This document shows positions 8,633 through 17,694 of a stretch of 64,000 bases of DNA, piece after piece. The stretch's first letter is position 1; every line of letters begins with the position of its first letter. Source of the DNA: Gracilimonas sp040877545 (lineage in GTDB: Bacteria; Bacteroidota; Rhodothermia; Balneolales; Balneolaceae); the NCBI GenBank assembly GCA_040877545.1, contig JBBDNN010000063.1, positions 19,130 to 83,129 on the forward strand, written 5' to 3'. The notes beneath the pieces are model-generated. The model worked only from the letters and a program-made list of their open reading frames with translations, did no database searches and was not told the DNA's origin. Position numbers and translations under genes: made by a program.

Positions 8633-11515
8633 ATGAACAATTTATCTTTAGAATACCTGATCCATTCTCACTTGAAAAAGAAATCAGCTGTTTTGGTTTT
8701 TTTGATGACATTCTTATTGCTGCCAGTTTTCGCGATTGCACAAAACACTGATGGCTGTTTCGAACTGGCAGACTCTGGTGAACCGGTGCCCCTGGTTATC
8801 AGCCACAATGATCATGAAGGAGCAATTCTTGCACTACAAAATTTTGGGGATGATGTTGAACGCGTTACTCATGCCAAACCCGATCTTTTTACGGCATCAA
8901 TACCTGAAGCTGAAAAAATTGTTTTGGCTGGAACTATCGGTAAAAGCCCATTTATTGATCAGCTTATTGAAAAGGGAAAAATTGATGTGAAGGAGATTGA
9001 AGGAGAGTGGGAAGCATATCTTCAGCAGGTGGTAGAAAATCCATTTCCGGGGGTTGAACAGGCGCTGGTAATTGCCGGCAGTGATAAACGGGGTGCTATT
9101 TACGGCATCTATGATCTGTCTGAACAAATCGGAGTTTCTCCCTGGTATTGGTGGGCCGATGTTCCCGTTCCGCATCAGTCAGATTTAACTGTTCTTCCCG
9201 AATGTTCGTCCGTGGATAAACCCGCTGTGCAGTATCGCGGCATCTTTCTCAATAACGAAAATCCATCGCTGCTGGGTTGGGTGAATGAAACCTACGGCGG
9301 TTTTAACCACGAATTTTATTCTGATGTTTTTGAACTCCTGCTTCGGCAGAAAGGCAATTATTTGTGGTCGGCAATGTGGGGTAAGGCTTTTTATGATGAT
9401 GATCCTTTAAATGCAGAAACAGCTGATAAATACGGAGTGGTTATGGGAACTTCGCATCACGAGCCAATGGCGCGGGCACATGTAGAATGGGAGCGTTATG
9501 GCGAGGGTGACTGGAACTATCAAACCAACAAAGAGGAGTTGCAGGAGTTTTGGAGGGAAGGCATTGAGCGCCTGAATGACTATGAAGCCACTATTTCGCT
9601 GGCAATGCGTGGAGACGGTGATGAACCGATGAGTGATGAAGCTGATATCGAACTATTGCAGCAAATTGTAAAAGATCAACGGGAAATAATTGATGAAATT
9701 TCCCCTGATAATAAAGACCGGCAGATACAACTTTGGGCTCTGTATAAAGAAGTGCAGGAATATTATGAGAGGGGAATGCGGGTTCCTGATGATGTGATGC
9801 TACTGCTGGCAAATGACAATTGGGGAAATGTGCGATTATTGCCGGAGCCTGGAACGGCAGAAGAACATCCCGGCGGATGGGGCATGTATTATCATTTTGA
9901 TTATGTGGGCGGCCCCCGAAATTATAAGTGGATAAACACTATCCAGATTTCCAGAATATGGGAACAAATGAATTTGACGTACCAACATGGCGTAGAGAAA
10001 ATGTGGCTGGTGAATGTCGGTGATTTGAAGCCGATGGAATATCCGATTTCTTTTTTTCTAAATTTTGCCTGGGCTCCCGATTCCATGACGATCGATAAGA
10101 TGAACGACTATCCACAGAAATGGGCGAAGAATCAATTCGGCAACCAGTATGCCGGGAAAATCGGGGAGATTCTTACCACCTATACTCAATATAATTCGCG
10201 CCGGAAACCTGAGCTTCTCAGCCCCGAAACCTATAGCCTTTTCAATTTTAATGAAGCCGGGCGGGTAGTTGAGGATTACAATCAACTTGTCAAAAAAGCT
10301 GAAGGCATCAACAATCAAATTCCTGAAGAATATAAAGACGCATATTACCAGTTGGTGTTGTTTCCGGTTACAGCTAGTGCCAACCTGAACGAGCTTTATG
10401 TAACCACTGCGAAAAATCGTTGGTACGCTGAACAAGGCCGAGCCAAAACCAATGAGATGGCTGATAAAGTTGAATCCCTTTTTAAAAAGGATGCCGAGCT
10501 TACAGGTTATTACAACACCAGGATGTCTGACGGGAAATGGAATCATATGATGGATCAAACACATATTGGTTACACCTACTGGCAACAGCCAGAAGAAAAT
10601 GCCATGCCTGAAGTTAAAACCATTGAGCTGCCGGAAACCGCTGAAATGGGTGTAGCAATAGAAGGCTCTGAAAGCTGGTGGCCGGATTCTCAAGAGGAAG
10701 CAGTTTTGCCACAATTTGATTCCTTCAACAAACAAACCCGCTTTATCGAAATATTTAACCGGGGTCAGGAATCTTTTGATTTCACCATTGAGACAGATGC
10801 AAACTGGCTGACGTTCTCTGAAACCGAAGGAGATATCGATCAGCAAAAAAGAATAAAAGTAAATGTGAATTGGGAACAGCTTCCTGAGGGAAATCATAGA
10901 GGATCAATAATTATTGAGGGCACCAATGGATCTTCTGTTGAAGTATTAGTAGAGGTTTTTAATCCGGCTTCATCCCAAAAAGAAAATATAAAGGGCTTTG
11001 TAGAGGCGAATGGTTATGTCTCGATGGAGGCGGAGCATTTTACTAAATCCGTTAAATCTGATTCTGCTGAATGGCTTAAGATTCCACAATTGGGGAAAAC
11101 GCTTTCTGCCATGACTCCGATGCCTGTTACCGCAGAAAATATAACTCCGGGATTTGAAGATAGTCCTCGTTTGGAGTACGCCATGCACCTGATCAATAGC
11201 GGCGAAGTGAGGGTGAAAGTTTACCTCTCGCCTACACTGGATTATTACATGAATCATGAGGGACTGAAGTATGGAGTTTCTTTTAATGATGAAGAGCCGC
11301 AGATTATAAACATTCATGAAAATTATAACTGGGATGATTTGGTGGCTAATAACATCAACATAAAAGAGAGCACACATACCATTGAGAACCCCGGGCAGCA
11401 TGTACTAAAAATATGGATGGTTGATCCTGGAGTAGTAATCCAGAAAATAGTTGTGGAGACAGAAGATTCGAAGGAGAGTTATTTAGGGCCGCCGGAAAGT
11501 TTTAAAGCGCATTGA
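8633..11515 (+). CDS. GH115 xylan alpha-1,2-(4-O-methyl)-glucuronidase
   Basis: A 960-residue protein with a signal peptide (ending FAIAQ, about residue 37). Residues about 40-190 form the N-terminal alpha/beta domain with AGSDKRGAIYGIYDLSE. The barrel follows with QYRGIFLNNE, LLLRQKGNYLWSAMWGKAF, GTSHHEPMARAH and MRGDGDEPM, all hallmarks of GH115. A C-terminal beta-sandwich region (about 780-955, beginning VEANGYVSMEAEHF) is the usual extra domain. The family removes MeGlcA from internal and terminal xylose units of xylan. Full length for the family, with no T9SS tail, so probably periplasmic. It works with the CE15 esterase and GH10 xylanase in the same locus. Confidence 0.95.
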   Translation: MNNLSLEYLIHSHLKKKSAVLVFLMTFLLLPVFAIAQNTDGCFELADSGEPVPLVISHNDHEGAILALQNFGDDVERVTHAKPDLFTASIPEAEKIVLAGTIGKSPFIDQLIEKGKIDVKEIEGEWEAYLQQVVENPFPGVEQALVIAGSDKRGAIYGIYDLSEQIGVSPWYWWADVPVPHQSDLTVLPECSSVDKPAVQYRGIFLNNENPSLLGWVNETYGGFNHEFYSDVFELLLRQKGNYLWSAMWGKAFYDDDPLNAETADKYGVVMGTSHHEPMARAHVEWERYGEGDWNYQTNKEELQEFWREGIERLNDYEATISLAMRGDGDEPMSDEADIELLQQIVKDQREIIDEISPDNKDRQIQLWALYKEVQEYYERGMRVPDDVMLLLANDNWGNVRLLPEPGTAEEHPGGWGMYYHFDYVGGPRNYKWINTIQISRIWEQMNLTYQHGVEKMWLVNVGDLKPMEYPISFFLNFAWAPDSMTIDKMNDYPQKWAKNQFGNQYAGKIGEILTTYTQYNSRRKPELLSPETYSLFNFNEAGRVVEDYNQLVKKAEGINNQIPEEYKDAYYQLVLFPVTASANLNELYVTTAKNRWYAEQGRAKTNEMADKVESLFKKDAELTGYYNTRMSDGKWNHMMDQTHIGYTYWQQPEENAMPEVKTIELPETAEMGVAIEGSESWWPDSQEEAVLPQFDSFNKQTRFIEIFNRGQESFDFTIETDANWLTFSETEGDIDQQKRIKVNVNWEQLPEGNHRGSIIIEGTNGSSVEVLVEVFNPASSQKENIKGFVEANGYVSMEAEHFTKSVKSDSAEWLKIPQLGKTLSAMTPMPVTAENITPGFEDSPRLEYAMHLINSGEVRVKVYLSPTLDYYMNHEGLKYGVSFNDEEPQIINIHENYNWDDLVANNINIKESTHTIENPGQHVLKIWMVDPGVVIQKIVVETEDSKESYLGPPESFKAH

Positions 11516-11623
11516 GCATTTATTAAATAATTCCTACTATCAAAAAATTCAGCGTTTAAAGTTGAATTTTTATGGTGAAATTATCTTTTTTAAAGTAGTG
11601 ATAATCTTTATTCAGGAGGAGCT

Positions 11624-12472
11624 ATGAAGAATTGCGGGCTTACCTTATTAATTCTCTTTGTAGGATTTGCCTTTTTCGGATGTGATGTAGAAGATGCTAA
11701 TCTGGATGATAAAGTACCTGTAGAGGAAATAAAAGCTAATTTAACGGCCTCAAAATGGGAATTGCGATCTGTAGAGGAAGAAGGATATGGAATCTTCGCC
11801 CCGGAAAATGACACGATGTACACCATTAATTTTTTTGATGATGGAAGTTTAGAAGGCAAAGACGCCTGCAATAGGTGCGAAGGGAACTATGAAATTGACT
11901 CCTCCGGAAAGCTTATTATAAATGAGATGGCTTGTACTGAAATGGCCTGCCATGGATTCCAGCATACGATCAGTTACGCCTATTCCCTGCATGGCGAAAA
12001 CTCCTTTAGTTTTGAAGATGAACAGCTTTATATCACTTTGAATGATGAGGAAAATGAATCTCATACCTTCAGGTTTGCCGATGCTGAAAGTGATTCACCA
12101 AAAAAAGTGATTATGGCTCATCTGGATAATTTCATCCGTTCAAACTGGGCGGATGGCGGCTATCATAAACTGGAAGCTGATATTAACAAGGATACACTCT
12201 CTGTAGAGTTGAGTTATAGTGGATGTGGCATCCATGACTTGAACATCATATTCTACAACTATTTTATGGAGTCATTTCCAGTTCAGGCTTATGCGGTGGT
12301 AGCCCATAAAAATGAAGCATGCCGAGCAGTATTCAGCAGCAAAGAAAGGTTTGATCTCACTCCACTGAAAAAGGAATACCAACGGTATTATGGTGACTCA
12401 GAAGAAGATGTTATTGATATTTCCATTTGGGAAGATGGCAAAACCCTTTATCAAATTAGATATGCTTTTTAA
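11624..12472 (+). CDS. META-domain (HslJ-like) lipoprotein
   Basis: A 282-residue lipoprotein: MKNCGLTLLILFVGFAFFGC gives a lipidated Cys20. Residues 38-155 match the META fold (LTASKWELRSVEE...FFDDGSLEGKDACNRCEGNYEID), with four cysteines clustered in the DACNRC and ACTEMAC segments. The C-terminal half (about 160-282) is not recognised. The start is fixed by the strong AGGAGG at 11614-11619. META proteins are envelope lipoproteins of uncertain role. It follows GH115 by 108 bp on the same strand, so partial co-transcription is possible. No enzymatic role in xylan breakdown can be claimed. Confidence 0.75.
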   Translation: MKNCGLTLLILFVGFAFFGCDVEDANLDDKVPVEEIKANLTASKWELRSVEEEGYGIFAPENDTMYTINFFDDGSLEGKDACNRCEGNYEIDSSGKLIINEMACTEMACHGFQHTISYAYSLHGENSFSFEDEQLYITLNDEENESHTFRFADAESDSPKKVIMAHLDNFIRSNWADGGYHKLEADINKDTLSVELSYSGCGIHDLNIIFYNYFMESFPVQAYAVVAHKNEACRAVFSSKERFDLTPLKKEYQRYYGDSEEDVIDISIWEDGKTLYQIRYAF

Positions 12473-12504
12473 TCACGCTCTTCCAAAAACATAAGCATAA
12501 AAAA

Positions 12505-12528
12505 AGGCTGCCCTTTACAAGGCAGCCT
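12505..12528. terminator. Bidirectional rho-independent terminator
   Basis: Stem AGGCTGCC (12505-12512) pairs with GGCAGCCT (12521-12528) around an 8-nt loop. It has a T run on both sides: CCTTTTT on the plus side and a run of seven T on the minus side. It separates the convergent META lipoprotein and binding-module genes and can serve both. Confidence 0.85.
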
Positions 12529-12559
12529 CCTTTTTAGGAGTGCTCATTATGACATGAGG

Positions 12560-14992
12560 TTACTTGATCAAGGTCATTTTACGCGATTGTATAAAACTTC
12601 CTGCAGTAATTCGGTACAGATAAACACCAGATGCCAGGCTTCGGGCATCAAAAGTTACCTGTTTCACACCTTCGGTTTGGCGTTCGTTATTAACCAGTGT
12701 CATCACTTTCTGTCCCAACATGTTATACACTTCAAGCGACACGTTAGACGCTTGTGGCAGTGAATAAGAAATCTTGGTAGTTGGGTTGAATGGATTTGGA
12801 TAGTTTTGATCTAGTGAAAATGACAGTGGCCCGTCTTTAGGTTCGCTAGATACAACTTCTAAAATCTCGATCTGCATATTATCGATAAGTATCTCTGCTC
12901 CCTCGTTTGCTTCAAAGTTGAGGGCAACAGCAAATCTCATTGAATTTGCTTCATCTGTGGCTGATACAGTGTGCTCGTAAGTGTACTCTGTCCATTCAGT
13001 GTTTAACTCAATATCCACACCTGGATGACTTGGGTAACGAGCCCAGCTGCCACTTTCAGGAAGACCCAGATAAATTATTCCAACACGATCCTCAGAGTCG
13101 GCTTTAATCCAAACAGAAGCTTCAATAACATCTCCTTCTAGCGGATAGAATGGTTCGTTTACTGCTTCTGCGTGATAATCATTTCCGCTTCCATCATATG
13201 TGGGCAGGTTTAGGCTTAATGCTCTGTCATCATCGTCCTGGGCATCCGTTACCACTTCCCAAACTCCACCGCCTTGTGTAGAGATTGACCATGCATCTAC
13301 ATTGGTAGAGTCTCCAAGATCAGCTTCAGTAAAACTACCATTGAAGTTGATAATATCACCTACAGCGAATGGAGGTTCCGGTATTGGAAGGGGTGCCGTA
13401 TATGGCACCAAATTATCAATTCTAAATTCACCTGAAACTTCTGAGCCATCACTGCCCACAATTACCTGCATTTCTACTTTAGTTATTTGGTCTGGATGCA
13501 GATAAGTATCATATTCTGCTGGGTAATTTTCTGCTATCCAGCTTGGAATTGCAAAATTTTCAAACAGCAGTTCGGCGGTTTGCCATTCACCGGAATTATC
13601 GTTCAATACATTTGGTACTGTATAATGATATTCTGCAACAGTATCGGGGGTCTCAACATACAATTTCACACCAAAGGTAGTACCGCCATCAGATGGAGCA
13701 ACAGGGGTTATAACGTTGTAGTCGAGTGACATGCCGTCAAAACCGGTGAGATCTGTGAGTAAAGTATCTTCAACCATGAGTTCTATATCAGCACTTCCAC
13801 CCCAGCTTTCGGTGGGATCTACCGTATATGTCCAGTTTAAAGAACTATCACCTTCTGTAGCATCCGCATTGCCGGCAAAGGTTTGAGCGGAGTTTACCCC
13901 GTTTACCCAGCTGTTAATGTCTGCAGGATCTTCAAAATTCCATACCACACTTTCATTGAAAGGAGGAGTTGTAGGCTCTGATACAGGTTCTGCAAAGGAA
14001 TTAATAGAAATATTATCTATATATATAGTGGCCGTAGCCTCAGCACTTGCTCCAGTAACCTGAAGTCCAATACGCTGGATAATGTCAGCTCCTTCTGGAA
14101 CCACTACTTCTACTGTATTCCACTCATCAGTGGTTAAGTCATCATTCCAGCTATCAGCCCAGCCATCCCAACCTTCGTTATATTGAATAAATGGCTGAAT
14201 TGCACTAATGTCTGCAAGTTGATCATCAGGGATATATACGTTATATCTTATTGTATCACCCGGCGCTGCTGTTTGATCATCGTTACTTAAAGCTCCGTTT
14301 GTCGCATCGTCACCAACCGTTAATTCTACGGAGAAATCTCCCTGGGATTGATCGCTGGTAATTCCACCGGCAGAACTGTAGTTGTTATCCACATCAGTTT
14401 GCAGGTACCAGTCTCCCAGCTCTTCATCTTCGAAGTCCCATGTTGTGGCAACAGGTTCCGGGCCAGCTCCAGCAGTTTCATTTACCTGAACATCATCTAT
14501 GTAAAAGATGTGTCCTTCATCGTTGTCTTCGTGAGAAAAATGAATGGCATATTGTCGTGATTCATCTGAGTCTGGTGTAAAAGTATCTGTTTCCAAAGTA
14601 CCCCAGGAACCACCTGTTATTGATTGGCCCCAGAGTTGTGCCCCTGAATCACCATCTAATTGAATAGTTCCATCTTGCTCGCCACGTACGCGGAGAGAAA
14701 TTGTATAATCATTCCCCGCCGTGAGATCACTGCTTTGGAATGCCTGGACCGACCAGGCATCAAGACCTGCAGTATCAGTTAAAGTCACCTTTAAAACCTG
14801 ATTTGTAGCATCATCCGGGTCTTCGACAACTTCAAAGGTGGCATTATCTGTACCCTCGAATGTCCAGCCCGTAGTACCATCTTCAAAACCACCATTTTCA
14901 TTAATTATATCTTGGGCTTTCAGATTTGCTGATGTAATCATTATGAACATCAGTAAAAAAGAAAAGCCATACGTTGTAACTCGTGTTCTCAT
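12560..14992 (-). CDS. T9SS-targeted protein built only of carbohydrate-binding-like modules
   Basis: An 810-residue secreted protein with a signal peptide (ending NLKAQ). I read four successive beta-sandwich modules of the CBM4/9 or galactose-binding-like type: about 28-172, 182-333, 345-530 and 540-715. Each begins with an N/W-F-E-D-like strand and ends in an I-Y-I-D-N/D-x-x strand. A T9SS type A sorting domain follows (about 725-810, QNYPNPFNPTTKISYSL). No glycosidase or esterase motif is present. The first module resembles the CBM of the GH10 xylanase. By position it is plausibly a surface glycan-binding protein for xylan, taking the role that SusD-type proteins play elsewhere; that role is inferred. 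Its upstream region holds several putative operators. Confidence 0.8.
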   Translation of the reverse strand: MRTRVTTYGFSFLLMFIMITSANLKAQDIINENGGFEDGTTGWTFEGTDNATFEVVEDPDDATNQVLKVTLTDTAGLDAWSVQAFQSSDLTAGNDYTISLRVRGEQDGTIQLDGDSGAQLWGQSITGGSWGTLETDTFTPDSDESRQYAIHFSHEDNDEGHIFYIDDVQVNETAGAGPEPVATTWDFEDEELGDWYLQTDVDNNYSSAGGITSDQSQGDFSVELTVGDDATNGALSNDDQTAAPGDTIRYNVYIPDDQLADISAIQPFIQYNEGWDGWADSWNDDLTTDEWNTVEVVVPEGADIIQRIGLQVTGASAEATATIYIDNISINSFAEPVSEPTTPPFNESVVWNFEDPADINSWVNGVNSAQTFAGNADATEGDSSLNWTYTVDPTESWGGSADIELMVEDTLLTDLTGFDGMSLDYNVITPVAPSDGGTTFGVKLYVETPDTVAEYHYTVPNVLNDNSGEWQTAELLFENFAIPSWIAENYPAEYDTYLHPDQITKVEMQVIVGSDGSEVSGEFRIDNLVPYTAPLPIPEPPFAVGDIINFNGSFTEADLGDSTNVDAWSISTQGGGVWEVVTDAQDDDDRALSLNLPTYDGSGNDYHAEAVNEPFYPLEGDVIEASVWIKADSEDRVGIIYLGLPESGSWARYPSHPGVDIELNTEWTEYTYEHTVSATDEANSMRFAVALNFEANEGAEILIDNMQIEILEVVSSEPKDGPLSFSLDQNYPNPFNPTTKISYSLPQASNVSLEVYNMLGQKVMTLVNNERQTEGVKQVTFDARSLASGVYLYRITAGSFIQSRKMTLIK

Positions 14993-15142
14993 ACTAGTAC
15001 TCCTTTTTTTTTATAGATAATTATAATGAAGGAAGTGAATTTTGTACCCCTTCATTTTTTTCGATCAAGTAAATATGATCATTGCTACTTGTTGTACAGT
15101 TCTTGTTACACCTTCTATACAACAACATTCTCATTGCATTTA

Positions 15143-15153
15143 GCAAATATTGC
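15143..15153. promoter_or_regulatory. Putative operator GCAAATATTGC, copy 2
   Basis: The exact 11-bp palindrome GCAA-ATA-TTGC, without the TCAT extension. It lies 151 bp upstream of the binding-module gene start, the same distance as copy 1 from the GH43-remnant start. Confidence 0.45.
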
Positions 15154-15341
15154 CTTAAATGATTGTTCATTCATTTTAAGCTTGTGCGCAATGTAGTAAA
15201 CCAGCTATAGCTTATCAATACAAATAAAAGTGCCACCAATAGAGATATAAATATATAATTATATTAATCTTAACTATTTAATGCTCTATTTTAGCAATAT
15301 GAATATTCGAAATAAAAACCGCGTACCTTCCAATTTATTAA

Positions 15342-15378
15342 GCAAATATTGCTCATTTAAAGTAAAAATATTGCTCAT
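15342..15378. promoter_or_regulatory. Tandem putative operators, copies 3 and 4
   Basis: 15342-15356 is identical over 15 bases to copy 1 (GCAAATATTGCTCAT). 15365-15378 repeats AAAATATTGCTCAT with a 22-bp centre-to-centre spacing, about two helical turns, which would place two bound dimers on one face of the DNA. A GC-containing tail (ACGCAC at 15385) echoes the GCGCAA that follows copy 1. Confidence 0.5.
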
Positions 15379-15588
15379 AATTTAACGCACAAATGAGTAC
15401 TATTTTCTCACAGATATAGATGGGAAATTTATTAGGTGGAAAGAAAATCAGAAAGCATCGTCCTGCTCCAAAGCTTTTTGGGTCAGTATAATTGATGAGC
15501 CTGGAGTTATTATACTGCCTTTAGTGTATTTCTATGAGATGTATATAAGCGACCTACTGGAGATACTGTAACATGATGTCCGGTAATT

Positions 15589-17583
15589 CTAAAATTCAAC
15601 CTTCTCAAAAAAGATTCCGCGTGCACGGCCGTTGGAAGCATTGAATCCTGAAATCTCCCCATTTTCATTCCTGGTGAATAAAATTTCGGCTATGGGAAAA
15701 CTGGCAGAAAATGAATCTTCATCGCCAGGAGTTAACTGCATATCCTCTAAAAGGTAGTGCTTCATTACGAGGATTTTGTCTTCAAACTCAACATGATATA
15801 GTGTCTCAATTTCCTCACTAAAATATTGGCCGGTATATGCTTGTAATTCTTCTATGTCAGGATTCCAGCTAATACGTGTGGCAAGATGATTTCCATTTTG
15901 GTGGAGCGTAAGGGAATCGGCAGAACCATCTGCATTAAGATGGAAGGTTATGGCGGCATTTACCACAACAAGATTGAATGTGGAATCGGAAGTAGCTTTC
16001 AAATCAACTTCAGGTTGGCCTGTTGCCTGGGTATAAATTCGATCACCCTCACGAGAAAAGGTCAAAATAAAACCCGGCATCACAGATAATTCATACCTCC
16101 CGGTAAGCAGATCAAAATTTTCCGGATTATAATCGTAATCTTCCGGCTGTTCATTCACATCTTCTTTTGGTTCATCTTCTTGTCTTTCAAAGTATTCTTC
16201 AAAAAATACATCGGCCACTTTTTGGGAGATGTCTCCCCGAAAAGAGCCATAATTACTTTGTGTTACCACGGCTGCATTTATTTCTGGAAAATACATTAAC
16301 ATCGAACGATGTGCTATATCAGCTCCGCCATGATGGATATATTTCAAGCTTTTGTATTCCTGCAGAAAAAGCCCCAGGCCATACTGGGTTGAACTCCCAT
16401 TGTTTAATTCAAATGGGGTGGCCATTTTCTCTATAATGTCTGCATTACCAACGTTGGGGTTATTGAGATTTCTGATCCAATTTGCCAAATCTCCCACGCT
16501 GGTATAGATACCACCAGCCCCCATCGCGCCACCCAAATCTGTTGCCTCTTTATATCCGCCATCTTCGGCAGGCATATAGCCCTGCGATCGCCCCGGAACT
16601 ACCTGAGATTGATTTTCTCTAACCATCGTAAGGTTCATACCCAGCGGCTCAAATACATTCTGCTTCATCCAGCGAGGAAAAGGAGTGTCGGTGACTCGTT
16701 CTACCACAATAGTCATTAATACAAATCCGGTGTTGTTGTAGTTGAACTCTTCGCCAGGGATATTTTGCAGCTCCGGCTGTCTTTGCACAATTTCGATTAC
16801 TTTTTCCTGGGTAACCGGACTACTGATATCCTGCCCGGTCATGGCCAGTGTATTCAAAAATTCACGATATCCACTGGTGTGAGTCAGCAGATTTCTGAGG
16901 GTGACGGTATCACTAAACTGGGGGAGTTCCGGTATGTATTTCCTGATGTCATCATCCAGGGAAAGCCTACCTTGATCGGCTAAAAGAGTAATTCCGAATG
17001 CTGTAAATTGTTTGGAAGTTGAACCGATATTATGGCGGGTATCGATTTCAAAAGGTATAGCATAAGTGAGATTTGCCATTCCATAAGATTCCGAAAAAAT
17101 GATTTCATCATCTTTCATCACCATTACCGCGCCGCCAGGCACATTATCTCCGGTATATTCAATCATGAGCTGATCTACCCGGCCGGCAGGGTCTTTTGCT
17201 GTCGGCTCTGCCATGGATATTATTAAAGAATACTCTCCTGTTTCCTCCTCAAAAGGCTTAATTTCAATTCGATATTCTCCACTCGTTTCAGTATCAAATT
17301 GAAAAGATTCACTTCCTCTGCCGGGGCCATCGAAGGTAGCAACCTGTTCTTCATCTGGGTCATAAACGGTTACAACCACATCAACTGTTTTCTGATTGGC
17401 TTGGCCGAAAACGAATTGAGCTGAATCTACCTTAATGGTGTAAGTATGAATGCTGCCGTTTTGTAAAGAATCATTCACCATTTCGCCAACTGAAACAGGT
17501 ACTTCTTTTATGGGGAGCGTTTGAGCGTTAGTAAAATTAGCCTGAAGAAGAAGGGCAAGAAGAACCAGATAAGATAATTTCAT
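15589..17583 (-). CDS. Secreted serine hydrolase, beta-lactamase/PBP-like (class C fold) with PPC-type domain
   Basis: A 664-residue protein with a signal peptide (ending NFTNAQ). Residues 30-125 resemble the PPC beta-sandwich domain (DSLQNGSIHTYTIKVDSAQF...GEYSLII). Residues 130-470 are a beta-lactamase-family domain with the catalytic motifs S188-T-S-K191, Y282-N-N and H418-G-G. The C-terminal 190 residues are a beta-barrel-like extension of the DUF3471 type. This fold includes D-aminopeptidases, PBPs and EstB-type esterases, so the substrate is open. Its place at the edge of the xylan locus makes an esterase role possible but unproved. Confidence 0.8.
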   Translation of the reverse strand: MKLSYLVLLALLLQANFTNAQTLPIKEVPVSVGEMVNDSLQNGSIHTYTIKVDSAQFVFGQANQKTVDVVVTVYDPDEEQVATFDGPGRGSESFQFDTETSGEYRIEIKPFEEETGEYSLIISMAEPTAKDPAGRVDQLMIEYTGDNVPGGAVMVMKDDEIIFSESYGMANLTYAIPFEIDTRHNIGSTSKQFTAFGITLLADQGRLSLDDDIRKYIPELPQFSDTVTLRNLLTHTSGYREFLNTLAMTGQDISSPVTQEKVIEIVQRQPELQNIPGEEFNYNNTGFVLMTIVVERVTDTPFPRWMKQNVFEPLGMNLTMVRENQSQVVPGRSQGYMPAEDGGYKEATDLGGAMGAGGIYTSVGDLANWIRNLNNPNVGNADIIEKMATPFELNNGSSTQYGLGLFLQEYKSLKYIHHGGADIAHRSMLMYFPEINAAVVTQSNYGSFRGDISQKVADVFFEEYFERQEDEPKEDVNEQPEDYDYNPENFDLLTGRYELSVMPGFILTFSREGDRIYTQATGQPEVDLKATSDSTFNLVVVNAAITFHLNADGSADSLTLHQNGNHLATRISWNPDIEELQAYTGQYFSEEIETLYHVEFEDKILVMKHYLLEDMQLTPGDEDSFSASFPIAEILFTRNENGEISGFNASNGRARGIFFEKVEF

Positions 17584-17694
17584 GATTTATTTTTTGAGCA
17601 TTATTGGAGGTGGATAATCGATAGTACAAAAGATTTAGCAGATTATTGAACCTGCGCAAGAGACTACAGGTTTGGTGAAAAATAGTTGCAAGCT

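Larger units (their letters stand above)
14993..15588. promoter_or_regulatory. 596-bp control region upstream of the binding-module gene
   Basis: No gene is visible on either strand. The region is very AT-rich and includes a hairpin close to the 12560-14992 start (AATGAAGG at 15025-15032, CCTTCATT at 15049-15056), probably in the mRNA leader. It has putative operators at 15143-15153, 15342-15356 and 15365-15378. It is unusually long for this compact genome and serves only the leftward gene, because the gene to its right ends here. Confidence 0.55.

Noticed and set aside
11545..11572. AAAAATTCA...TGAATTTTT hairpin after GH115
   Set aside because: All A/T apart from one pair and without a proper T run; too weak to call a terminator.
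15025..15056. Hairpin followed by a T run on the plus strand
   Set aside because: No plus-strand gene precedes it, so it is not a terminator for anything; noted only as a leader hairpin of the leftward gene.
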